Positions 42,401-58,054 are shown, numbered from the stretch's first letter. The stretch is DNA of 64,000 nt from Pseudomonas tructae (GCF_004214895.1 NZ_CP035952.1:1870501-1934500); one strand, 5' to 3'. The notes: generated by a model not told the origin, from the sequence alone. Numbers and translations: made by a program.

Positions 42401-42756
42401 TACTTGCGACCTTCGGCGGTTGCAGCGACCTCGTCGGTGCGCGCGGCCATGATGAAGTCGTTGCGGTGCAGGCCCTTGATCGAGTGGCTCCACCAGGTCA
42501 CGGTGACTTTGCCCCATTCGGTCAGCAGGCCTGGGTGATGACCTTCGGCTTCGGAGATTTCGCCGACGGCGTTGGTGAAGGCCAGGGCGTGCTTGAAGTT
42601 CTTGAACAGGAAGACTTTTTCCAACTGCATGATGCCGTCACGGACTTCGATGTTCCAATCCGGGATCTGCTTGATCAGTACCGGCAGTTCTTCGTCGCTG
42701 ACCTGTGGGGCATCGGCACGGCAGGCTTCGCAATGGGCTTGGTTCAAGGCGTTCAT
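42400..42756 (-). CDS. phhB: pterin-4a-carbinolamine dehydratase PhhB
   Basis: A protein of 118 residues from the ATG at 42756, the usual PhhB length (start [20 protein letters not shown]); an upstream extension to 42792 is possible but not needed. The catalytic His cluster is in [21 protein letters not shown]. It dehydrates 4a-hydroxytetrahydropterin made by PhhA so the cofactor can be reduced and reused, and PhhB also supports phhA expression in P. aeruginosa. It sits 42 bases after phhA. Confidence 0.95.
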   Translation of the reverse strand: MNALNQAHCEACRADAPQVSDEELPVLIKQIPDWNIEVRDGIMQLEKVFLFKNFKHALAFTNAVGEISEAEGHHPGLLTEWGKVTVTWWSHSIKGLHRNDFIMAARTDEVAATAEGRK

Positions 42757-42798
42757 AAGGTTTTCCGCAAGTGGTTTGTTATTGGTTTGCAAGGTCGC

Positions 42799-43587
42799 TC
42801 AGGCGGCGACCTTGGGTGGGAATTTTGGCGCGTGCAGGCCCATCTTCATCGCCGTGTGGACCATGCCCATGATGTCTTCGTGGGCCAGGTCGAACAGGCG
42901 CTTGAGGCTCGGCAGGGCAAAGTACACAGGTTGCAGGATGTCGATACGATACGGTGTGCGCATGGCTTCGAGCGGGTCGAAGGCCTGGTGCTCGGGTTCG
43001 GCGGACAGGCTGTAGACGGTCTCTTTGGGCGAGGACAGGATGCCGCCGCCATAGATCTTGCGGCCCTGGGGGGTGTCGACCAGGCCAAATTCGATGGTCA
43101 TCCAGTACAGGCGGGCCAGGTACACGCGCTCTTCCTTGCTTGCCTGCAGGCCAAGCTTGCCATAGGTGTGGGTGAACTCGGCAAACCAGGGGTTGGTCAG
43201 CAGCGGGCAGTGGCCGAAGATCTCGTGGAAAATGTCCGGCTCTTGCAGGTAGTCGAGCTCATCTTCTGTGCGAATGAAGGTCGCCACCGGAAAGCGCTTG
43301 CTGGCCAGCAGTTCGAAAAAGGTCTGGAAGGGGATCAGTGCAGGTACACGGGCAACTTGCCAGCCGGTGGTGGCGCCCAGCACCTTGTTGATTTCACCCA
43401 GCTGCGGAATACGGTCATGCGGCAGGCCCAGCTGTTCGATGCCGTCCAGGTATTCCTGGCACGCACGGCCTTCGATCACCTTCAGTTGACGGGTAATCAG
43501 GGTGTTCCACACCGCGTGTTCCTGTTGCGGGTAGTTGATAAAACCCTGCGCATCGGGCTCGCGAGCCACGTATTGCGTCTGTTTCAT
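42799..43587 (-). CDS. phhA: phenylalanine 4-monooxygenase PhhA
   Basis: A protein of 262 residues, the size of bacterial phenylalanine hydroxylases that lack the mammalian regulatory domain. The iron ligands are visible: His121 and His126 in FHEIFGHC and Glu166 in MTIEFG. It converts phenylalanine to tyrosine with O2 and tetrahydrobiopterin. AGGAG precedes the ATG. An A-rich AACAAGAA motif is 22 bases before the start. Two TyrR-type boxes lie in the gap shared with phhR. First gene of phhA-phhB-phhC. Confidence 0.97.
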   Translation of the reverse strand: MKQTQYVAREPDAQGFINYPQQEHAVWNTLITRQLKVIEGRACQEYLDGIEQLGLPHDRIPQLGEINKVLGATTGWQVARVPALIPFQTFFELLASKRFPVATFIRTEDELDYLQEPDIFHEIFGHCPLLTNPWFAEFTHTYGKLGLQASKEERVYLARLYWMTIEFGLVDTPQGRKIYGGGILSSPKETVYSLSAEPEHQAFDPLEAMRTPYRIDILQPVYFALPSLKRLFDLAHEDIMGMVHTAMKMGLHAPKFPPKVAA

Positions 43588-43609
43588 GCTGCTCTCCTGC
43601 TGAGGGCCA

Positions 43610-43617
43610 TTCTTGTT
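43610..43617 (-). promoter_or_regulatory. Crc/Hfq-like A-rich motif in phhA leader
   Basis: On the minus strand the leader of phhA reads AACAAGAA, which fits AANAANAA, 22 bases before the ATG and just before the ribosome-binding site. It is a candidate site for Hfq/Crc translational control. Motif only. Confidence 0.4.
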
Positions 43618-43708
43618 ATGTGATCAAGCCATTACCCCTAGTGTTACCCTGCAAACGTGCCGGTTGTAGCGTCCTGACGGCTGATTTGCCGTGAGAGTTG
43701 CTCGCATT

Positions 43709-43726
43709 TGTAACGATAATTTTACG
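43709..43726. promoter_or_regulatory. PhhR/TyrR box 1 upstream of phhA
   Basis: TGTAAC-N6-TTTACG matches the TyrR/PhhR pattern TGTAAA-N6-TTTACA at 10 of 12 positions. It lies 122 bases upstream of phhA. P. putida PhhR is known to act from two sites upstream of phhA. Confidence 0.7.
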
Positions 43727-43781
43727 AATTTAACAGAAACCCGATAAATCAGGGCTTCTGCTCCTTGAAAGCATCGCTATC

Positions 43782-43799
43782 TGTCACATAATCTTTACG
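43782..43799. promoter_or_regulatory. PhhR/TyrR box 2 in the phhA-phhR gap
   Basis: TGTCAC-N6-TTTACG is a second, weaker match, 73 bases from the first and 69 bases before phhR. Position allows a role in phhA activation, phhR autoregulation, or both. Confidence 0.55.
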
Positions 43800-43867
43800 A
43801 CTATTCTTCGGTCGCTGCAAAAAAATGGCTGCCGTGGCGCGTACCAGGCTTTCTAGTAGGACATTTC

Positions 43868-45424
<1,557 letters not shown>

Positions 45425-45493
45425 TTAATCCGTAGTTAATAAGTAGTAGAAATGATAGCGGGTTGTTAGTTGCAGTCAGGGCGCTCAATGAAT

Positions 45494-45529
45494 GCAGCGC
45501 GCCTCGTTCATTAACAACCGAGGCGCTGC
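45494..45529. terminator. hairpin between convergent phhR and DUF2790 genes
   Basis: GCAGCGCGCCTCG pairs with CGAGGCGCTGC (two-base bulge) around a 12-base AT-rich loop. No long T run follows, so it may be a weak bidirectional terminator. The rest of 45,425-45,548 holds nothing further. Confidence 0.4.
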
Positions 45530-45548
45530 AGGCGGTCAATTCATTGGA

Positions 45549-45815
45549 TCAACCGTTCGAGCAACCGTTACCCATGACCCGGTACTCGAGAACGTGGCGC
45601 TTGCCCTGAGAATCTTCGTAGGTCATGCGCGCCGGCACCACTTCGCAGACATTCGGCACTTCGCTCATGGAAATGACTTTGGCGATGTCCAGGTGCTGCG
45701 AGTAACTGTACTGTTCAACCGGGATCTGCTCGGCGCCGCCATTTGCAACTTCGTCGGCCATGGCCACGCTGCAAAGACTACCCAGTGCCAATACCAGTAA
45801 AGCTTTCATCTTCAT
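45549..45815 (-). CDS. DUF2790 exported small protein
   Basis: A protein of 88 residues; ATG at 45815 or 45809, with AGG upstream. Signal peptide 1-~20 (LCSVAMA), then a DUF2790 domain marked by YSYSQHLDIAKVISMSEVPNVCEVVPARMTYEDSQG and the C-terminal YRVMGNGC. It has two Cys in the mature part, which could form a disulfide. DUF2790 proteins are small periplasmic Pseudomonas proteins often seen in metal or stress responses, with no fixed function. It is divergent from acsA. Confidence 0.8.
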   Translation of the reverse strand: MKMKALLVLALGSLCSVAMADEVANGGAEQIPVEQYSYSQHLDIAKVISMSEVPNVCEVVPARMTYEDSQGKRHVLEYRVMGNGCSNG

Positions 45816-45897
45816 TTTACCTGTCTAGGGTCGTAAGGGGGCGCGCGGCGCTTGTGGCGCCGCGTGTACAACAGGATCAACTATCACGATTATTTGC

Positions 45898-45939
45898 CGA
45901 TTAACTTCCCTTCGTGGGGGGCTACAAGAAAGTTAATCG
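45898..45939. promoter_or_regulatory. 10-bp inverted repeat in the DUF2790-acsA gap
   Basis: CGATTAACTT (45898-45907) and AAGTTAATCG (45930-45939) are perfect inverted copies, centres 32 bases apart (about three helical turns). The 396-base gap separates the DUF2790 gene from acsA; apart from this repeat and the A-rich motif below I see nothing certain in it. A regulator binding two sites on one DNA face is an inference. Confidence 0.4.
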
Positions 45940-46181
45940 TGGTGCCGTTGCTGGCGAGGTGGATTCTAGGAGTGCGGCCTGCGCTTAAACAGCCATGGTT
46001 TTGATAAACACTGTTGGCAGAAACTGTAACAATCGCCTGGCACGCTACCGGAGGTTTTATTTTTGCGCCGTGCACGGCCGCGCTTGAGGCTTCGCTGCGT
46101 GCCGCTGGGACAAAAGCCGAGGTCGTTACTACCAACGTCGAATGGCCTGCGCAGTCTGGTACAGTTACAACGAGGTCATAC

Positions 46182-46189
46182 AAAAACAA
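46182..46189 (+). promoter_or_regulatory. Crc/Hfq-like A-rich motif in acsA leader
   Basis: AAAAACAA, fitting AANAANAA, lies 22 bases before the acsA ATG and just upstream of its GAGG ribosome site. It is the same octamer as in the aroP2 leader. Candidate Hfq/Crc site; motif only. Confidence 0.45.
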
Positions 46190-46211
46190 CTATTACACCG
46201 AGGTAACAAAG

Positions 46212-48173
<1,962 letters not shown>

Positions 48174-48217
48174 AGAGTGATCGCGGGGCAAGTCGAGTCG
48201 TCGCGATCTGGTCCACA

Positions 48218-48251
48218 CAAAGCCCTGCCGGCTGACTTCGGCGGGGCTTTG
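48218..48251 (+). terminator. terminator-like hairpin after acsA
   Basis: CAAAGCCCTGCCG pairs with CGGCGGGGCTTTG (one mismatch) around a 7-base loop, 45 bases after the acsA stop. A truncated REP core (48181-48193, GCGGGGCAAGTCG) lies in between. The T tract is short (TTT within the stem), so efficiency is uncertain. Confidence 0.65.
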
Positions 48252-48521
48252 TGCATTCTGTTACTTCGACAATCATCGGTAACCCTTCTGTCACCGATTT
48301 CGTACAAAAGCGGGGCAAAGCGAAACGCCGGGGTGCTTTTTCTGGGCGTTTTTGTACGGCTTTGCCCTCTGCTGAAACGCTACGCTTGCCGGATTAGAAG
48401 GCTTTGCCAATAATAGGCCCGCTTATTGCTTCATTGATTGGTTATTTGTCTTTTGCTTTTGCATATTCCGTGAAAGCTGTCAATATCTGCGCCCCCGCGT
48501 TCCTGCGCTTCTGTAACTAGT

Positions 48522-48537
48522 TGTCGCATTGAAGAAA
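48522..48537. promoter_or_regulatory. ArgR box upstream of aotJ
   Basis: TGTCGC-N8-AA is an exact match to the ArgR half-site pattern of P. aeruginosa (TGTCGC-N8-AA). A second, partial TGTCG lies 31 bases on at 48553. The aotJ start is 150 bases downstream. The 435-base gap 48,252-48,686 also holds an imperfect palindrome ATCGGTAAC/GTCACCGAT at 48275-48298; the rest is unremarkable. Confidence 0.6.
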
Positions 48538-48686
48538 TATCGGCTTCGGAGCTGTCGTTAAAATGCCGATCACTCGCTCGTCGCGTCTGCTTCAATGCCG
48601 ACCCTGCGCAGCTCGCGTTGTACCCATTTGCATGCCGGGCAGTCGCTAACCCTGCCTTGTATTGCCCTTTACCGATGGAGTTCCAG

Positions 48687-49469
48687 ATGAAGAAACTCGC
48701 ACTGCTTGGCGCCCTGGCGCTGTCCGTGTTTTCCCTGGCGGCGCTGGCTGATGAGAAACCGTTGAAAATCGGGATCGAGGCCGCTTACCCACCGTTCGCT
48801 TTCAAGCAGCCCGATGGCAGCATCGCCGGCTTCGATTACGACATCGGCAACGCTTTGTGCGAAGAGATGAAGGTCAAGTGCACCTGGGTCGAGCAAGAGT
48901 TCGACGGCCTGATCCCGGCACTCAAAGTGCGCAAGATCGACGCCATCCTGTCGTCCATGTCGATCACCGACGATCGCAAGAAGTCCGTGGACTTCACCGG
49001 CAAGTACTACCTGACCCCGGCGCGCCTGGTGATGAAGGAAGGCACTGCGGTCAGCGAAGGCCTGACTGAACTCAAGGGCAAGAAGATCGGCGTGCAGCGC
49101 GGCTCGATCCACGACCGCTTCGCCAAGGAAGTGCTGGGTGCGCAAGGCGCTACCATCGTTCCTTACGGCACCCAGAACGAAATCTACCTGGACGTCGCCG
49201 CTGGTCGTCTGGATGGCACCGTCGCCGATGCTACGCTGTTGGAAGACGGTTTCCTGAAAACTGATGCTGGCAAGGGCTTCGCATTTGTCGGCCCGGCCTT
49301 CACCGACGCCAAGTACTTTGGTGACGGCATCGGTATCGCTGTACGCAAAGGCGACGCGCTGAAAGACAAAATCAACGCGGCCATCGCCGGCATCCGTGCC
49401 AACGGCAAGTACAAGCAGATTCAGGACAAGTACTTCAACTTCGACATCTACGGCCCAGAAGCCAAGTAA
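48687..49469 (+). CDS. aotJ: arginine/ornithine ABC transporter substrate-binding protein AotJ
   Basis: A protein of 260 residues from the ATG at 48687 (GGAG upstream); the extension to 48618 lacks support. Signal peptide 1-~21 ([10 protein letters not shown]), then a SBP_bac_3 domain with [30 protein letters not shown] and the ligand-binding [20 protein letters not shown]. It resembles the Arg/Lys/Orn-binding HisJ/AotJ group and delivers the amino acid to the AotQM permease. A strong terminator follows it, so it is probably made in excess over the permease. Confidence 0.93.
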   Translation: MKKLALLGALALSVFSLAALADEKPLKIGIEAAYPPFAFKQPDGSIAGFDYDIGNALCEEMKVKCTWVEQEFDGLIPALKVRKIDAILSSMSITDDRKKSVDFTGKYYLTPARLVMKEGTAVSEGLTELKGKKIGVQRGSIHDRFAKEVLGAQGATIVPYGTQNEIYLDVAAGRLDGTVADATLLEDGFLKTDAGKGFAFVGPAFTDAKYFGDGIGIAVRKGDALKDKINAAIAGIRANGKYKQIQDKYFNFDIYGPEAK

Positions 49470-49491
49470 ATCGTCGACGTTTCACCTGTTC

Positions 49492-49534
49492 AATGGTGCA
49501 AGCAGCAGAGACTCTGAGGTTTGCACCATTTTTT
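49492..49534 (+). terminator. intrinsic terminator between aotJ and aotQ
   Basis: AATGGTGCAA and TTGCACCATT form a perfect 10-base stem with a 19-base loop, followed by a T6 run ending at 49534. It is placed to end most transcripts after aotJ while letting some reach aotQ. Confidence 0.85.
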
Positions 49535-49559
49535 CATCCCTAAGGTCGAGGACCTCATC

Positions 49560-50249
49560 ATGTTGAAAGGCTACGGGGCAGTCATCCTCGACGGAGCGTG
49601 GCTGACGCTACAGCTCGCCTTGTCGTCCATGGCCCTGGCCATCGTGCTCGGTCTGATCGGTGTGGCGCTGCGTTTGTCGCCAGTGCGCTGGCTGGCCTGG
49701 CTCGGCGATCTGTATTCCACCGTGATCCGCGGGATTCCCGATCTGGTGCTGATCCTGCTGATCTTCTACGGCGGCCAGGATCTGCTCAATCGCGTCGCGC
49801 CGCTGCTCGGCTTTGACGATTACATCGACCTCAATCCGCTGATGGCGGGTATCGGCACCCTGGGTTTCATCTTTGGTGCCTATCTGTCGGAAACCTTCCG
49901 TGGTGCGTTCATGGCCATTCCCAAGGGGCAGGCCGAGGCCGGCATGGCCTATGGCATGAGCAACCTGCAGATTTTCTTCCGGGTGCTGGTGCCGCAGATG
50001 ATTCGCCTGGCGATTCCTGGCTTCACCAATAACTGGCTGGTCCTGACCAAGGCTACCGCACTGATTTCGGTGGTCGGCTTGCAGGACATGATGTTCAAGG
50101 CCAAGCAGGCGGCCGATGCCACCCGCGAGCCTTTCACCTTCTTCCTGGCGGTCGCGGCGTTGTACCTGGTGATCACCAGTGTTTCGCTGCTGGCCCTGCG
50201 TTACCTCGAGAAGCGCTACTCGGTAGGCGTAAAGGCGGCTGATCTATGA
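49560..50249 (+). CDS. aotQ: arginine/ornithine ABC transporter permease AotQ
   Basis: A protein of 229 residues from the ATG at 49560 (GAGGA upstream); an earlier in-frame ATG at 49521 lies inside the terminator stem. Five membrane helices and the HisQ/HisM permease loop EAGMAYGMSNLQIFFRVLVPQMIRLAIPG, which contacts the ATPase. With AotM it forms the inner-membrane channel for arginine and ornithine. Its stop overlaps the aotM start by four bases (ATGA). Confidence 0.93.
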   Translation: MLKGYGAVILDGAWLTLQLALSSMALAIVLGLIGVALRLSPVRWLAWLGDLYSTVIRGIPDLVLILLIFYGGQDLLNRVAPLLGFDDYIDLNPLMAGIGTLGFIFGAYLSETFRGAFMAIPKGQAEAGMAYGMSNLQIFFRVLVPQMIRLAIPGFTNNWLVLTKATALISVVGLQDMMFKAKQAADATREPFTFFLAVAALYLVITSVSLLALRYLEKRYSVGVKAADL

Positions 50250-50944
50250 TTTTCGACTACAACGTCATCTGGGAAGCGCTGCCGCTGTACCTGGGCGGCC
50301 TGCTGACCACCCTCAAGCTGCTGGCCCTGTCGCTGCTGTTCGGTTTGCTGGCGGCGATCCCGCTGGGGCTGATGCGGGTCTCCAAGCAACCGCTGGTGAA
50401 CATGAGCGCCTGGCTCTACACCTATGTGATCCGTGGCACGCCGATGCTGGTGCAGCTGTTCCTGATCTACTACGGCCTGGCCCAGTTCGAAGCGGTGCGC
50501 GAAAGCTTCCTGTGGCCGTGGCTGTCGAGCGCAACCTTCTGCGCCTGCCTGGCCTTCGCCATCAATACCAGCGCCTACACCGCCGAAATCATCGCCGGCA
50601 GCCTCAAGGCCACGCCTCATGGCGAGATCGAGGCGGCCAAGGCCATGGGCATGTCGCGGGTCAAGATGTACCGGCGCATCCTGCTGCCATCGGCCCTGCG
50701 CCGGGCGCTGCCGCAGTACAGCAACGAAGTGATCATGATGCTGCAGACCACCAGCCTGGCGTCGATCGTGACCCTGATCGACATCACCGGTGCGGCGCGC
50801 ACGGTCAACGCCCAGTACTACCTGCCGTTCGAGGCCTACATCACTGCCGGCGTGTTCTACCTGTGCCTGACCTTTATTCTGGTGCGCCTGTTCAAGCTGG
50901 CCGAACGCCGCTGGCTCGGCTACCTGGCGCCGCGCAAGCACTGA
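50246..50944 (+). CDS. aotM: arginine/ornithine ABC transporter permease AotM
   Basis: A protein of 232 residues, HisM-like, with five membrane helices and the ATPase-contact loop EAAKAMGMSRVKMYRRILLPSALRRALPQ. It pairs with AotQ and is translationally coupled to it (ATGA overlap). aotP follows after 65 bases. P. aeruginosa has an extra gene, aotO, at this point; it is absent here. Confidence 0.93.
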   Translation: MIFDYNVIWEALPLYLGGLLTTLKLLALSLLFGLLAAIPLGLMRVSKQPLVNMSAWLYTYVIRGTPMLVQLFLIYYGLAQFEAVRESFLWPWLSSATFCACLAFAINTSAYTAEIIAGSLKATPHGEIEAAKAMGMSRVKMYRRILLPSALRRALPQYSNEVIMMLQTTSLASIVTLIDITGAARTVNAQYYLPFEAYITAGVFYLCLTFILVRLFKLAERRWLGYLAPRKH

Positions 50945-51009
50945 GCCTGCGCCCACTTTTTCGCCCCGAGCGTTAGCTCAAGACTGACTGCTTTGTGAGA
51001 ATCGACAGC

Positions 51010-51774
51010 ATGTACAAACTCGAAGTCCAAGATCTGCATAAACGCTACGGCAGTCACGAAGTGCTCAAGGGCGTGTCCCTGGCGGCCAAGGCAGGCGACG
51101 TGATCAGCATCATCGGTTCCAGCGGCTCGGGCAAGAGTACCTTCCTGCGCTGCATCAACCTGCTCGAGCAGCCGCACGCGGGCAAGATCCTGCTCAACAA
51201 CGAAGAGCTCAAGCTGGTCGCCAACAAGGACGGCGCGCTCAAGGCCGCTGATCCCAAGCAGTTGCAGCGCATGCGTTCGCGCTTGTCGATGGTGTTCCAG
51301 CACTTCAACCTGTGGTCGCACATGACCGCGCTGGAGAACATCATCGAGGCACCGGTGCACGTGCTGGGCATGTCGAAAAAAGATGCCCTGGAAAAAGCCG
51401 AGCACTACCTGGCCAAAGTCGGTGTCGCTCACCGCAAGGATGCCTATCCTGGCCATATGTCTGGCGGTGAGCAGCAGCGCGTGGCGATTGCCCGGGCGCT
51501 GGCCATGGAGCCGGAAGTGATGCTGTTCGACGAACCGACGTCGGCGCTGGACCCTGAGCTGGTGGGCGATGTGCTCAAGGTCATGCAGTCGCTGGCCCAG
51601 GAAGGCCGGACCATGGTCGTGGTGACCCATGAAATGGGCTTTGCCCGCGAGGTCTCGAACCAGTTGGTGTTCCTGCACAAGGGGCTGGTGGAAGAGAGCG
51701 GCAACCCGCGCGAGGTGCTGGTCAACCCGCAATCGGAGCGTCTGCAGCAGTTCCTTTCGGGCAGCTTGAAGTAA
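51010..51774 (+). CDS. aotP: arginine/ornithine ABC transporter ATPase AotP
   Basis: A protein of 254 residues from the ATG at 51010; a GTG at 50995 would add five residues. All ABC ATPase motifs are present: Walker [10 protein letters not shown]-loop [12 protein letters not shown], signature [15 protein letters not shown], and Walker [14 protein letters not shown]. It drives arginine/ornithine import through AotQM. Last transport gene before argR. Confidence 0.94.
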   Translation: MYKLEVQDLHKRYGSHEVLKGVSLAAKAGDVISIIGSSGSGKSTFLRCINLLEQPHAGKILLNNEELKLVANKDGALKAADPKQLQRMRSRLSMVFQHFNLWSHMTALENIIEAPVHVLGMSKKDALEKAEHYLAKVGVAHRKDAYPGHMSGGEQQRVAIARALAMEPEVMLFDEPTSALDPELVGDVLKVMQSLAQEGRTMVVVTHEMGFAREVSNQLVFLHKGLVEESGNPREVLVNPQSERLQQFLSGSLK

Positions 51775-51872
51775 GATTGCCGCTTTGCACCAAAATGGGT
51801 CATGCTGCGTCACAAGCGCAGCCTGACCAGGCTCTAACGTCTTGACCTCTTTCAGGTTTCGGATCGTACCCC

Positions 51873-52853
51873 ATGACCACCCAGCGAATCGGTTTTCTCA
51901 TCTGGCCCAGCACCAAAGCCCTGACCCTGGCGCTGGCTGAAGAGGTTTTGCGGGTTGCCCAGAAGGTCCATCCGGAGGTGGTCTACGAGCTATCGTTCCT
52001 GCAGGCCGAAGCACCTGGCGAAGGGGAATGGCGTCTGCCCGGTGAGCCCTGGGCCGGTAAGCTTGAGGGTTGCCATAGGCTGTTCCTGCTGGCTGACGAA
52101 CCGCCATCGGCGGTGGGCTCGAGCCTGGCCAGCGCGCTCAAGCAACTGGTGCGCGCCGGGTGTGTGGTTGGCGGGTTGTCGGCCGGGGTTTATCCGTTGG
52201 CGCAACTGGGTTTGCTCGACGGCTATCGGGCCGCGGTGCACTGGCGTTGGCAGGACGATTTTGCCGAGCGTTTTCCCAAGGTCATCGCCACCAGCCATCT
52301 GTTCGATTGGGACCGTGATCGCCTGACGGCGTGCGGTGGCATGTCGGTGATCGATTTGCTGCTGGCGGTGCTGGCCCGTGACCATGGTGCCGAGCTGGCC
52401 GGTGCGGTGTCCGAAGAGCTGGTGGTCGAGCGGATTCGCGAGGGCGGCGAGCGCCAGCGCATTCCGCTGCAAAATCGCCTTGGCTCCAGCCATCCGAAGC
52501 TGACCCAGGCGGTGTTGCTGATGGAAGCCAACATCGAAGAGCCGCTGACTACCGACGAGATCGCCCAGCATGTCTGTGTCTCGCGTCGCCAGTTGGAGCG
52601 GATCTTCAAGCAGTACCTCAATCGCGTGCCGAGCCAGTATTACCTGGAACTGCGCCTGAACAAGGCGCGGCAGATGCTGATGCAGACCAGCAAATCGATC
52701 ATCCAGATCGGTTTGTCCTGCGGCTTCTCTTCGGGGCCGCACTTCTCTAGCGCCTATCGCAATTTCTTTGGCGCGACGCCGCGCGAAGATCGTAACCAGC
52801 GACGTAGCAGCAGCCCGTTCGAATTGTCTTCGGTGCCTGCCGAGCGCGGCTGA
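51873..52853 (+). CDS. argR: ArgR, AraC-type arginine-responsive regulator
   Basis: A protein of 326 residues. The N-terminal ~200 are a GATase1-like (DJ-1/PfpI) sensor domain (WRLPGEPWAGKLEGCHRLFLLADE, then GVYPLAQLGLLDGYRAAVHWRW). The C-terminal AraC HTH has LTTDEIAQHVCVSRRQLERIFKQYL and SIIQIGLSCGFSSGPHFSSAYRNFFG. In pseudomonads this ArgR (unrelated to E. coli ArgR) activates aot and aru operons with arginine and represses biosynthesis. It sits between both operons, each of which carries ArgR-type boxes. Confidence 0.93.
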   Translation: MTTQRIGFLIWPSTKALTLALAEEVLRVAQKVHPEVVYELSFLQAEAPGEGEWRLPGEPWAGKLEGCHRLFLLADEPPSAVGSSLASALKQLVRAGCVVGGLSAGVYPLAQLGLLDGYRAAVHWRWQDDFAERFPKVIATSHLFDWDRDRLTACGGMSVIDLLLAVLARDHGAELAGAVSEELVVERIREGGERQRIPLQNRLGSSHPKLTQAVLLMEANIEEPLTTDEIAQHVCVSRRQLERIFKQYLNRVPSQYYLELRLNKARQMLMQTSKSIIQIGLSCGFSSGPHFSSAYRNFFGATPREDRNQRRSSSPFELSSVPAERG

Positions 52854-52858
52854 TTTTT

Positions 52859-52922
52859 GATCGCGGGGCAAGCCCGCTCCCACAGTCATGATACCTGTAG
52901 GAGCGGGCTTGCCCCGCGATCA
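52859..52922. repeat. inverted REP pair after argR
   Basis: GATCGCGGGGCAAGCCCGCT and its exact reverse complement at the far end enclose a 64-base near-perfect palindrome, centre near 52890. One of the best REP pairs in the window. It lies between argR and the aru promoter region and could block read-through. Confidence 0.88.
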
Positions 52923-52977
52923 ATCCGCCAACACAGCATCCCCCACACCGTTTAGACTGCGCCTTTGCGACCCTATT

Positions 52978-52993
52978 TGTCGCATTGCCGAAA
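52978..52993. promoter_or_regulatory. ArgR box 1 upstream of aruC
   Basis: TGTCGC-N8-AA, an exact match, 130 bases before the aruC ATG. The aru operon is a known ArgR target in P. aeruginosa. Confidence 0.65.
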
Positions 52994-53023
52994 GCCTTGG
53001 TAAAACAGGGTTTGGCGCTATAA

Positions 53024-54343
<1,320 letters not shown>

Positions 54344-54395
54344 TTTGCCTGCAGTCCTTTCATCGGCCCTGCGGGGCCGGTGAAGCGAATTCCAG

Positions 54396-54424
54396 AGCAG
54401 GTGCCTGCGGGCGCCTGCTGTTTT
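54396..54424 (+). terminator. terminator-like hairpin between aruC and aruF
   Basis: AGCAGGTGCC-TGCG-GGCGCCTGCT (nine pairs plus one G-U) followed by GTTTT. A second, shorter stem (CATCGGCCC with GGGCCGGTG, 54361-54382) precedes it. This suggests partial termination after aruC, matching its dual use in biosynthesis and catabolism. Confidence 0.65.
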
Positions 54425-54471
54425 CTCTGCGCCGACAGATGTCGGCCTGTTTTCCCGAAAGGAGTGACACC

Positions 54472-55491
54472 ATGCTGGTGATGCGCCCCGCGCAAATGGC
54501 TGATCTGGGCGAAGTACAGCGTCTTGCCGCAGACAGCCCCATTGGTGTCACGTCCTTGCCGGATGATGCCGGTCGTCTGAGCGACAAGATTGCCGCTTCG
54601 GAAACCTCCTTCGCCGCCGAAGTCAGCTTCAACGGTGAAGAGAGCTACTTCTTTGTCCTTGAAGACAGCAGCAGCGGCAAGCTGGTCGGCTGTTCGGCCA
54701 TCGTTGCCTCGGCCGGTTACTCCGAGCCGTTCTACAGCTTTCGTAACGAGACCTTCGTGCATGCGTCGCGCGAGCTTAAGATTCACAACAAGATTCACGT
54801 GCTCTCACAGTGCCACGATCTCACCGGCAATAGCCTGTTGACCAGCTTCTATGTGCTGCCGGAACTGGTCGGCAGCGGCTGGTCCGAACTCAACTCCCGT
54901 GGCCGCCTGCTGTTCATGGCCGCCCACCCGGAGCGCTTTGCCGAATCGGTGGTGACCGAGATCGTCGGCTACAGCGACGAGCATGGTGAATCGCCATTCT
55001 GGGACGCCATCGGCCGCAACTTCTTCGACCTCAACTACGCTGCGGCCGAGCGCCTGTGCGGGCTCAAGAGCCGGACTTTCCTGGCCGAACTGATGCCCCA
55101 TTACCCGATCTACGTGCCCTTGCTGCCGGATGCCGCGCAAGAGGCCATGGGCCAGGTGCACCCGCGAGCGCAGATCACCTTCGACATCCTGATGCGCGAA
55201 GGCTTCGAGACCGACCACTACATCGACATTTTCGACGGCGGCCCGACCCTGCATGCGCGGGTTTCCGGCATCCGTTCGATTGCCCAGAGCCGGGTGATGC
55301 CGGTCAAGCTGGACGATACCGCCAGCAAGGGCGGGCGCCCCTACCTGGTCAGCAACGGCCAGTTGCAGGACTACCGTGCAGTACTGCTGGAGCTTGACTG
55401 GGCACCCGGCAAGCCGGTCAGCCTGAGTCTTGAAGCCGCCGAAGCCCTGGGCGTCGGCGAAGGCGCCAGCGTGCGCCTGGTCGCGGTTTGA
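54472..55491 (+). CDS. aruF: arginine N-succinyltransferase alpha subunit AruF
   Basis: A protein of 339 residues from the ATG at 54472, preceded by GGAGTGA at ideal distance. AstA-family motifs MLVMRPAQMADLGEVQRLA and YSFRNETFVHASRELKIHNK, and the core FFDLNYAAAERLCG. In pseudomonads the enzyme is a heteromer of AruF and AruG that succinylates arginine and ornithine with succinyl-CoA, the first step of the pathway. Paralogous to the next gene, aruG, from tandem duplication. Confidence 0.94.
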   Translation: MLVMRPAQMADLGEVQRLAADSPIGVTSLPDDAGRLSDKIAASETSFAAEVSFNGEESYFFVLEDSSSGKLVGCSAIVASAGYSEPFYSFRNETFVHASRELKIHNKIHVLSQCHDLTGNSLLTSFYVLPELVGSGWSELNSRGRLLFMAAHPERFAESVVTEIVGYSDEHGESPFWDAIGRNFFDLNYAAAERLCGLKSRTFLAELMPHYPIYVPLLPDAAQEAMGQVHPRAQITFDILMREGFETDHYIDIFDGGPTLHARVSGIRSIAQSRVMPVKLDDTASKGGRPYLVSNGQLQDYRAVLLELDWAPGKPVSLSLEAAEALGVGEGASVRLVAV

Positions 55492-55565
55492 TCCCTGCGG
55501 TTCGATAACCGAGCACCCAGGTCGAGTTTTGCGGCAGGCCCCAGGCCGCCGCCCGAGGAGATAGC

Positions 55566-58054
<2,489 letters not shown>

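Noticed and set aside
45890..46189. Minus-strand 99-codon ORF in the acsA upstream gap
   Set aside because: Lacks a ribosome site and any family feature, and it runs through the regulatory inverted repeat.
46014..46211. N-terminal extension of acsA
   Set aside because: The family start is the ATG at 46212 with a ribosome site; the extension has no match to acetyl-CoA synthetases.
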